A stretch of DNA of 64,000 bases from an uncultured Mollicutes bacterium. GTDB taxonomy: Bacteria > Bacillota_I > Bacilli_A > ML615J-28 > CAG-313. Location of the stretch: assembly GCA_900539265.1 (NCBI GenBank), contig UQBM01000002.1, forward strand, positions 27,433-91,432, read 5' to 3'. Below the pieces are notes generated by a model, which worked only from the letters and a program-made list of their open reading frames with translations, was not told where the DNA came from and made no database searches. The position numbers and the translations under genes were made by a program. This document shows, piece after piece, positions 27,191-39,200 of the stretch (within the stretch, counting starts at the first letter, position 1; every line of letters starts with the position of its first letter).

Positions 27191-27219
27191 ATTATATCAA
27201 ATTTATTTATAAAAGTCAA
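27191..27219 (-). promoter_or_regulatory. Sigma-A promoter of rpmE
   Basis: Minus strand TTGACT (27214-27219), 17-bp spacer, TATAAT (27191-27196). Confidence 0.9.
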
Positions 27220-27239
27220 ATCTTTTAATTTTTCTTTAT

Positions 27240-27272
27240 AAGAAAAGGATAGGAAAATATTTCCTATCCAAA
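27240..27272 (-). terminator. Terminator after the giant repeat gene
   Basis: GGATAGGAAAATATTTCCTATCC (27247-27269) is a strong dyad; on the minus strand it is followed by TTTTCTTATA. It begins a few bases after the giant gene stop. Confidence 0.85.
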
Positions 27273-27277
27273 ATTCT

Positions 27278-30200
27278 TTAATTTGAAAGAAGTTTATTTG
27301 CCTCTGCAATACCTTCTGCAAAATTACTAATTCTTTCTTCTGTCCAATATGATGCATTATAATAAGTTGGATCAACCTCATATAAAGCATACTCTTCGAA
27401 GAAGGTTTGATCAATAACATTCAATTCTTCAAGTTTTTCTTGCATACCAACATTTGTAGTCATCGTGTTAACAATTACTTGCATAACTGTTCCTCTTAAA
27501 GCTACGCAATTTGTAGTAGCAACCAATAAATTTTCAAGTTGTTCTTTATCAGTTGTTTTATATACAAAAGTATAATCAAAATCTTGATTTACATCTGTAA
27601 AATTCTTCATTGCAATAAGAACATCAACAATTGCATATGCTTCTTCGAGCCAGTCACGATTAGTGCTCATATTTAAACTTGCACCATTACTTAAATCAAC
27701 AACATTATTATCTAGTAATTTTTTTACCCATACTTCAGGATTTTTAACAATTGCATAAATTCCTGCTTCACTATTTTCTCTTTGACCAAATAAGATTGCC
27801 ATTGTATCAATAGTCTCATCTAATGTTAATGTTAAACCATTATCACTACCAAAGCCATTATTTACTAATGTATTATATCCTTTAAATAATTTTTCAAATT
27901 CACTAGCCCACATATCAGGCGTAAACTCAGAATCATCGAAATCAATAATACCAGCATATTCATCACCAAGATTATTTTCAATGTATTCTGCATATATCTG
28001 TGGTAATAATTGTTGTCCAAGAATTGATTTACTCATAGCATCAACAACCTTGACAAATTGTGTTTGAACCTGTTCATCTTTCATAATTTCTGGCGTAATC
28101 TCATTTAATGAAACTATATTAGAGAAGGCTGCAAGTTCTCTTAAAGCTAAAACAAATACATCTTTTTCAACTGACCAATCCGTTACTTTATTGAAGTCAA
28201 CTTCATAATCTTTGAATAAATCTATTCGTTTAAATCCAGCATTAATAATTCTTGTCTCCATACCTTTAGCATATTCTAAATTCAATAAAATATTAGCTAA
28301 ATCAACAATAGGATCAAGATTATCATTACTAATACCGTTACCGAAATAATCGCTTGCTACAACAAGTCTTAAAATATCATCAGCAAATCCATAATCCTTC
28401 ATCAAATCTTCATCTGTATAGTTAACATCAAATAAATGATTGATATAAGCATCAAATCTATTGCCATAATATCTACTAGCAACAAAGTCAGCAACCTCAC
28501 GAGCAACTTTTGGTAAGAATTTTGAATTTTCAAAATAAGGTGTTGCATTAGCAAGTGCACTTAAGAATTCATTATTCAAATATGTATGTTTATTAGAAAT
28601 AACAACATCCTTTAAGACATCTCTCATTTCATTTAAAGCCATTTCAAGCGCTGTATATTCATCATTCCAGTTAACATCACTTAAATCAGCATCTTTAACA
28701 TTAATACCAACAAAACACATTGCAAACTTAGTAATATCATTTAAGTGATCCTTGAATGACTCACCATGAATAACACTGCTTACAAGTTCTAAAATAGCAT
28801 CTACGTCTTTATAATTTAAGTCTTTATTCAAGATACCCAAATTATCTAATGCATTAATTACTTTATATACATCAGGTAAGAACATACTAATGAATTCATC
28901 ATTTTGAACATTTTCCAAAATATTCAAAGTAACGATATCTTTAGTTAAAATCTTGACTGTACCACTAATTAATGGCATTGCAAGTTGTGCTATAATCCTA
29001 GAATCAAATAAATCTTGTATACAATTTGTTAAGTCAGCTTGTAATGTTGCCTCAGCAAGAATTGAGTAATTATCCTTTAATTGGCTTGCATAATTTCTTA
29101 CAAATGATGTAATTGATTTCATACTATCTCTAATCGCTCTTAATTCATCTGTTGTAGATAATCCTTCATATGAAAGTGCTACATAACCAATTTCATACAT
29201 ATTAGCTTTAAATTTATCAATATATTTTAAAGTTGTTTCATTTGGTGTAAAGACATCTGTTAACAATCCAAATAGACGATCAGTATTATCTTTATTAGTA
29301 AAGTCAACACCATCATTACTAAAGAAGCCCATATCAAGCATTGCATTTAAAGTTTCACCAATCTCAACAAAAATACTGTGTACTCTTTCATCTGTAAACG
29401 TTAATTTATTAAATTGTTCAATATCTTGGAATTTTGGTTCAATATGAGTATCAAAAGCCCAAATTGATGTTACATCAAATAATGATGTTTCAACAAGACC
29501 ATTATATAAAGCCACCACTGAACTCATGAGATAAGTATTACCTAATTGTGTTATCTCTAAATTCAAGTAATTTGTTTGACCTAAAATAACCAAAATATCT
29601 TTTGCATATTGAGAAGCAACACGACCATCGGCTTTAAAGTCAACATTTGTTAAGTCTAATGAGCCAAGACCAAGACTTGGTTTCCAATCATCAACAAAGT
29701 TAACAACTGCTTGACGTTTTTGGTCTAAATAGTTTAATGAGAAGAAGGCTTCAATAGCATTTTGTGCTGATAAAATGCATTCTAATGATTCGGCATTTTC
29801 TTTAATTGAACCTGGAACTTCTTTAATATCAAATAATGACCGAACTATAATAGCAAAATAGTGCATATCCTCGTCTAAATTAATTACGCTATAATCTGTT
29901 AAATCACCAAGCTCGTTTAATCTAGATGGTAATCTATTAAATACATATCTATTATAAAGAGGTTTAAAAATTTGATCGAAAGCGCTAGAATAATCCATAG
30001 CTTCCACAACATTAACAACACGCTCTAGATTAACCATATGATATATATCTTTTAATTCTTTTAACATATCTTTAGCAGTCATATTAATGAAGTTAGATAC
30101 ATAATTTTTTGTTTCTTTAACAGTCTTGATATCATAATCTAATAATGCTCTTAAACCATTATTAACAATACTCTTGACTTGAATAAGCTCAAGATCCCAA

Positions 30201-33200
30201 TCAATATGACTTAAATCAATTTCAGTAGTATCAGCGTCTAAAGCATTTAAAAGCTCAACTACTAAATCAGCACGATTTCTTAAAATATTAAGTGGATATA
30301 AAGCATCAATAAGATCAGTGATTAAATCAACCTTTTCAATTTGAACCGAGGTATTATTTAAAGTTGAAGTAACACTACCTTCGAAATTATAATCTCTATG
30401 TCGAATAACATCACCTAATCCTAAATCAACAAGTGATCTGACAATAATTGCCGATTGTAAAACATCTTGTTGTTTTTGAACAAAGGTTAATTCATCAATT
30501 TTCATCATATCAATTACATCTTGATATTTTGTTGGAAGTTTTGTCTTTGCATAATTTGCTACTTCATTCATCAATAATGGAAGCATTGTTGTTTGAACTA
30601 ATTCATCATAAGCATTAACAAATGCATATTTATGAGCAATTACCGCATCTTTTAAAGTATCGTTAAGTTCAAAGTTACTTCTGATAAAATTCATAATATC
30701 ACTTCTTGTTTTAAGTGTATTATCACTTGAAATAAGGAATGGAATTAAATCTTCATAAGCATTACCAATAAATATAGCATCGCCTTGATAATCAAATTCA
30801 TTTAACTTTAATGATTCAAGTTTAATTGGTAATACATTCTTACTATCAACTAAATCTATTAAAGCATTTAAATTATATTTGAGATAATTAACACTTGCAA
30901 TATGATTTAGCATATCTTTTACTAATGCTACTTGATCATAATTAATATTTTCATTACGCATAACAGATGCAATACCAAATTCATTTAATTGTGTAATTAA
31001 AATTGCTAAAGCATCAATATCACTCATAAATTCCGTCTTATTATATTGACTAAAGTCAACAAGAATTGCTAAATCACCATCTAATTTAGGACTAACAATA
31101 TTATTCATTACTGAAAGTCCATTCACTTCAACCATTGTCATATCGGCTAAGTAATTAACTATTTTTTCTATTGATTGCCAATTAGAATCTTGTGAAGTAA
31201 ACTCAATAAATTTAGATTTTTGACGAATTTCTTTTGCAAAAGTCTTAAGTTGGTCAATTGTTGTAATATTTTCATTTGCGAAAATTGCAAATACTTCATC
31301 AACAAGACCTTTATAAGCATCTCTATCATAAACAAAATCAATACCTTCTGCCACAATTGTACCATTTGGCACATCAACTCCTGCAATCTTATGACCATTA
31401 ACATAGTTATTCATAAGATGTTCAAATAAACTATTGGTATGACCCTTTAGAATCATTGAATCAACCATTACATCAATACTATGATTAATAACAGTCTTAA
31501 CATCCATAGTTAAATATTCCCCATTCTTAGCCATATGAGTTAAATCAAGAACACTTACATCTTCTAATAATCCTTTAACTAGTTCTAAATCATTAGCCAT
31601 CATTTCAACTGTTACACTATCTAATGCTAATAAATCGTAATAAGTTGGTGCAATTTGTTTAACTACTGGCAAAGCAAGAACACCGATTGCGGCACCTGTT
31701 TTATCATAAACAGTTGTATCCATAAATTTAAGTAAAGCATCCACCGTATTTTCCCAAACAGTTGTTGATAATAAGAATTCTTTTTGAACAGATGTATTCT
31801 TTAAGTCATCTTTATTTTTAATTGGCCAATTTTCATGAGTGAATACAATAACTAAAGAATCATACATTTCAATAAATTTATCTGCATCAGCTCTTAAATC
31901 AACTCCAGTTGCATCAATTTGACTTAAATCATACTTAACAAGTGGATCAACCGCTTTAATAACTTCATTTAAACGATTAGAATCTATATTTAAATAATTT
32001 AAGTTAAAGACAAGATGAATTAAATTATCAATTACATTAATTTCACTAAATGGATAATCAGCAGATTGTACTAAGAAAGTGAAAATATCAAGTTTCTTAA
32101 CTTCTAATAAAATATCAGCTAAAGATGCAAGATCAGCAGTAAATTCGCTACCACTATTATATATATTATGAATATCAAGTAAACCATTATATTTAGGATC
32201 TAATTTAGCAAGATATTTTTCAGATACATTAAGTGATAATCTTTCTACAAGTTGATCAGTAGCAAGAGCTTTAAATACTCCCGCAAACACATCAATATAT
32301 CCATTAGTATCATCAGTAATTGTAATAAATTTCTTAAAATCAATAGCTTTAATTTTTGAAATAGTATTTGCTTGTTCCATTACTAAAATATCTTTAGTCT
32401 CATTTACAATATTTTGTAAAGTGAAAACCTCTTCTTGCCAATTCACATCGCTTAAAGTGATATCTTTAGTGTCAATACCAAGTTTGTCTAACAAAACGAA
32501 AATTGTTCTTTCTTCATTATTACTTAAAATATGAAGATGAATAACTTTATCAATAGCATGATTAATAGCATCAACATTTGCCACATCAATTTCACCATCA
32601 TGTAAAACAAATTCTACCATACCATAATCTACTAAATCGATTAAGGTTAAGACTAAATTCTTAGCATCTTCTAATAATTCTTCTTGTGAAACGGTTTCAA
32701 ATAAGAAACGAATATCAGTACCTTTTTCAAATAAGTATTCAGATGCATGAATTGAGACAGTTGGTAATAATACTTGTAAAGTTTCCATATTTAATGCTTG
32801 ATCTAATACACTTAATAAATTGTTAACAACAACTTGATTAGAGTATTTCATATCTTTATATTGTTTGTTTTTAATAACATCATTATAAATATCTTTAACA
32901 CTACCAATTGTATAAGCATTTAGACCATCTGTTAAATTAGCAATTGATGATATAACATCCTTAAGTATTACTACTTCATTAGCAAATTGAATATTATCAA
33001 ACATATCAATCGTTACTTCTTGTTTTGAATTTACTTTATCAAGACCATAATTTGTTGCCATTACAATAAAGTTAGCATATTTCTTATTCAAAATATTCAT
33101 ATTTTGAACAACATCTAACATTTCTTGATAAATACCATATTGTAGTGTTATTTCATCAAGATTGCCTTTGAATAAAACTTTGACAAGTTCAGCTTCAATT

Positions 33201-36200
33201 AAAGGCGTTACAAGTTTTGCAAGAACCTTTACATCTTCAGCAAGTTCTTCTTTACTAAACTCATTTTTTAAGAAACTTAAATCCAATTTAGTTATTTTAT
33301 CCACACCATAGTTTAAAGCTTTTGGTAATAATACTTTGACTGTTTCTAAATCAGCAGCACTATCTAATACCTTTTCTAAAGATGCTCCTACTTCAGTATC
33401 ATAGAATGCTACTGTTTGATATACTTTGGCATTAATAGCATCGCGAACACCACCAACTGTATGATAACCTTTTGATGATGCCAACATTTCTATACCATTT
33501 ATAACTTCTTTTAAAGATGAAAGTTCTTGTTTAAAGGTAATACCTTCAAACTCACTTGCTTGTACACTCTTATCAATCTGTACAGCTTTTAATCCTTCAT
33601 TTACTCCAAGAGCAACAAATTGAGCATATTTCTTATTCAAAATATTCATATCTTGAACAGCATCTAACATTTCTGGATAAATTTCAAAATGTAGTACTAA
33701 ATCATTTAAATTTTTGCCAAAAACAAGACCAATCATTTCCGCATTTATAGCAGGAACAATCAATTGTGCTACAGCTTTTAAATCAGCAGCAAGTTCATCT
33801 TGGCTAAATTCATTTTTTAAGAAACCTAAATCATACTTAGTTACTTTATCCACACCATAGTTTAAAGCTTTTGGTAATAATACTTGAAGTGTCTCTAAAT
33901 CAGCAGCAGCAGTTACAACTTTTTCTAAAATTGTTCCTGTTTCAACATCATAAAAAGCCTCTTTATTATAATCTTTATTGTTAAAGAATGTTTTCACATC
34001 ATTTAAAGTAATAATATCTTTTTCATCAAGTAATTCTTTTGTTGCTCTAACTATATCTTTTAAAGCAGGAATTTCAGTAGTTAAAGAAATATTTGCGAAA
34101 TCTTCTTTCGTAACAGTAATATCTATGTTTGTCTTATCTAATCCATATTTAACTCCCTGATATAGAAGTTCATCAAGATACATATTGGCAATATTGAGTG
34201 ATGGCACTAAATCTAGTATGTTACATAAAACTTCAGCTTCAATCGTATATAAAGTACGATCAAATACATAATCAATAATACCAAAATCATAACCAATTTT
34301 GACCATATCTAATACAGTTCTAACATCATCAATAAATAGATTTGCAGTATATTCATCTGTTTGTAAGAATGATAAATCTAAATTTTTAGTTTCACCAAAG
34401 GCTTTCGCATGATTTATAAGTTGAGGTGTTATTAATTCTAATAATTGTAAATTAGTTGCACAATTTACAACATCAATGATGGCATTATATACATCTTTTT
34501 CATAAAATTCTTTGGTATTATATGGTTTATTATTTATAAAATTAATTACATCACCTAATGAATTGATACTACTTGCATCAATTACTGCTTGAAGTGATCT
34601 AACAACGTTAGCTAATGCTACAATTTCTTGTTCACAATCAATTTGATCAATTTGAGTTTGTGTTAGTATAAAGGTACCATTAGTTTGATCTTCTAGATAT
34701 TTTAATCCATAATTATAAATATTTCCTAATAACTCTAAGCCATGATCTCTTACAATATTTAAAGTATATAAGTCTTCGACTATTTGAGCAACAAGTTCTA
34801 AATTAAGACCACGAATATCATTATCTGCTAAATATTCCATTAAACCAAATTCTACAGCCTTATCTAAGATGTTTGCAACATTACCAAAATCTTCCATTAA
34901 TTTATCTTTTGGCATACCACTTAGATAATCAATTGGGATTGGAAGATTCACTTTTCCACTATTTGCCAAGAAATCAATACCATAATTATATAATTTCTCA
35001 ATGACATTTCCTATAAGTTGAGAATTTTGTAATACTCTTATTGCATCAGATAAAACATAACCTGTTTCGTCTCTTAAAATTACTGGTGAAGCATATAACT
35101 TTTCTTTAATAAATTGTTGAACTGATGCCATATTTTGAATATTATTTACTTCTAAGAAATCATAACCAACTGAAATTAATTCTCTAATAATTTCTTTTTC
35201 ACTTGTCCAATCAATTGTATCAAAAGCAAAATCATCAGCACTAACAATTAATTTCTGACCATCTTTTAAAACTCTTTCTACAATTTCATCATAAATTAAA
35301 GTTGCAAGTTTTCCATCAGCATTTATTATTATGTTAAGTTCAAATAAATCATCAACTAATGCTCGAATTACTTCTTCATTTGGTAGTGGTAAATCACCAT
35401 CAAATTGGTTAATATAATAATGAACGATATCTAAATCATCAACTAATTTATGAGCAATTTCAATGAGTTTATGGAAATCATGGTTTAACTCCTCACTTGT
35501 AAAATCATTGATATAATCAGCACCAATTCCACTCTTATCATCTAAAACATTAATACCATATTTTACAGCAAGTGGTACTATTGCATCAATTACCTCAACA
35601 TCTACAAGTTGGTCCAAAATATCTAATAAATCATTTACGTTTTGATCTGTTATAAATTTCGATGTATTGTATTGTTTATTCTCAATAAATTCAAGAAGTT
35701 CATTATATGTTAAGATTTCATTATTTCTCAATAGCGTTGCTATATCGGCAAAAATTTCTTTATAAACTTCATTTTGTTCTAACCAATTAACATCATTAAA
35801 TTCATCAGTTATTTCATCAACTTTAATATCTAATTCATTAGCAAGATAATTTACACCCCAAGCAAGTGTTTCTGATTCATGACCTTTAATCAATTCAATA
35901 TCATGTAAAGCATCAAGAATACTGTTAACAGCATTTACTGCCTCAGGAGTACTAATAAACATATCTCCATTGTTTAATAACGTATGAGCATCCATTTCAA
36001 TTAGTTGTTCTGCCACAAAAATTAAACGACGAATATCTCTTACTAACAATTCTCCACTAGCATTTGTAACATCTAATTCTTCAACGATATCTTTGAATTC
36101 GTTAGGAATTAAATCTTTATCTTCAACAAATGTATCATAAATACTTGGCAATAAAGCTTCAATTAGTTTAGAACCTACTTCTTCATGATCAGGATAACTA

Positions 36201-39200
36201 CCAAATAAAATCTTAATACCATTTAAAAGTGTATTGGCATTTTGATCTTCTGCCCAGAATACTAAATCTAGATTAAATTTACCTTCTTCATTTGTAAGTT
36301 TAAAATTAGGATCTTTTAAAACCGATTCTACGGCATCAATAAATTTAATCAAAACATCCTTTTCACCGCTATAATCAATTGAAACAAGTTGCTCATAAAC
36401 GGCTGAATCTTTTGGTATATCTAAAATATTTGTAGCCTTTAGAATAATTCTAATAATTCTGCCTTCATAACCTTGAACAAGAGTAGAATCTAAAATACCA
36501 CTAACAATCGTTTTTAAAGCATCTGTATTTGCAAAATCAATTGCATCAACACCTTCTTTAGCGTTTAATAAATTAATCTCAACAGCGGCTTTTACAACAT
36601 CAATTAATTTGATAATCTCATTAACAAGCTCTTCGGATGGTACTTTCGATAAAATATCACTAAATAAAGTTTCATCATCAACACTTTCAATATCATCAAG
36701 TCTTGGTAATAAATATTTATCTAATAAACCTGGTAATAATTCAAGCACAACACTTGAATCAACAGCTGATTCTAAAGCACTAATAACATAGTCTAAGAAT
36801 GCATCGCTTTCAAGTAAATCAACCCATTTAGTATTATTAATATCAAAAATATCAAATCCATCTAAATCATTAATACTTTTATAGATATCAACAAGTTGTA
36901 ATAAAACACTTTCCTCATTATCCCAAACAATTGAATTCATTTGAAAATCTTCAGGTAAAATCGCCCAATTAAATTGATTAATAGAAGCAACTAATAATTT
37001 TGTTTTCAATTCATCATTGCCAAGAATATTAAGATCAAAAATATTATTAATTAATTCTTTAATTTTAGCAACACCTTCATCTGAGGCAATATCTAACTTT
37101 GTATAATCAAACGGATTTAAATTATCTAATACATTTAATTCATTAATTAATTTTGCAGATTCTAAAATATTTTGAAGGTCAGCTTTCCACTGATCAACAC
37201 TAATTCCCTCTAAACCAATGATATCACTAAATTCTTGATATTTTTCATCGATTAACTTATCTAAGAAATATTGCATTGAAGGAACTCCTGCACGATTATA
37301 TAATTGTGCATCTACTAATTTTAATAAAATAGCAAGCGTTGTGTTATATTTTCCTTCATCTTCCAAAATAGTTTGTAGTAAATCAATTTTATCTCCAGCA
37401 AAATCATCGATAGATTCAAATTCTAATTTTAAAAACTCTCGATAGATATCTACCACAAGGATAAATTCACTTTCCCAATCAATTCCCTCAAAACTAACAT
37501 CTGTTAAAGCATCTTCCATTACTTGTTTAACCGCATCTACTGAAAGAGCAATATGAATACCTACTGGTAAAATTTGATTAGTCGTACTAGTTGAAAATAA
37601 TTTTAAAACAACTTCATCAAGAAGATTAGGATCAAAGTGAAAATAATCAACACCAATTGATGGGAAGTTTGTTAAATCAACTAATTCTAAAGCAACCTTA
37701 ATAGCATCAACGTATATTGATACATCATCAACCGTTATCTTATTTGCAAGTGCCATAAAGTTTTCAGTCTCGCCAGCATCCTCAAGTAAAGATGCAAATT
37801 GCTCATTTGTCTTAGCATATCCAAAAACTGTAGGAATGGCAAGTTTATCAACAAGTTGCAAATCTAAAACTTTTTGAACGATATCAAATAACAAACTAGT
37901 TTGGCTTTCATCATTTAATACCTCATTTAAAAAATTATTAAAATCAAAACCTTCCAAACTTTCAATACCATAATCTTTAAACTTATCATAAATGGAAACA
38001 ATCAAATCAAATTCTTGTTCAATATTGACATCTTTAAGATCAGGGACATCAATTTTACCAATTTGTTTTTGAACTGCTTCTAAACTAAATACTATTTCAA
38101 GACCAATTGGTAATGCATCAGACATTAACTCTGTTCGACTTAATAAAGTTGTAACATCATTAAGTTCTTTTGAATTCATTGTTAAATAATTAAATTCTTC
38201 AAATGGGAATAAATTAAGATCATATACTTCTTTTACTGCATCTAATACTAATTTAATATCCCGCTTCCAATTATTATATCTTAAATCCAAGAAAGCATCA
38301 GTTTCGCCAGATTCTACTAATAGCTTGTTAAAATCCTCAATTTCATACGCATATTCGATACCAACTGGCATAAGTTCAGCCATAAGTTTAGAATCCTTTA
38401 ACGCTTCTAAAGCAGTTCTAAATTCAGTTCTATTTATTTTATTAAAATTAACATTTCCATTTAAAGCATTAACAGCCTCAATAAAAGTAATTAATTCATC
38501 ACTTAAATAAATTGTCTGATTTTTAGTCTCCATTTTAAATAAACCATCAAACATTTGTTCACTAAAAGATTTACCAAAGAAAAATCTTGAACCATTTGCA
38601 AATTTACCAAGAGCACTATTTTCATATTCTTTAGCAAATTCAAAAATCATTTCTATTGCATCATTTGATGATTCAGATAATTGAACTTTAGTATCACCAT
38701 TTATAACATCTTTTAATAGTTTTTGTGTTTCAGGAGTAACACTATTTATCACTGAAGATAAGCCAGAAAGTGGGGCACAAATCATAATAACAACAAAGAC
38801 ACCTTTCAATGCTCCCGCAAGTGCACCCCATAGACGTCTTTTACCAGCAGGTTTTTTTTCAAGAAGGTTTTCATCTTTAGTTAAAACAACTTCTTCACCT
38901 TCTTCTGTGCTTGGAATCACAACCACTGCTTTTTGTTCTTCTTTATCTTCAATTGTTTCAACAACAGGATTTTTCTTAGCTTTACTCTTTTTAACCGCCC
39001 TAATAATTAATCCAATAATATGCGTTATAAAACGAATAATTGGACAAATTACTAGAACTGCTATGGTACCAACAAGCAAACCAATTGCATGGCATACTGT
39101 TGAAGCAATGCTATAGAAAAGAGCATATGTTTCCTTTCCTTCTACTAGTAAAACCTCACCATTAGGAATTTGTGCTCTAGCATATACCAAAACAGCATCC

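Noticed and set aside
27166..27420. Minus-strand open frame across the end of the giant gene and the rpmE promoter
   Set aside because: It crosses a strong terminator and lies out of frame with the giant gene; no ribosome site.
38907..39116. Plus-strand open frame opposite the CvpA-like part of the giant gene, with membrane-like residues
   Set aside because: It is antisense to real helices, so hydrophobicity is a mirror effect of the AT-rich code; no ribosome site or promoter.
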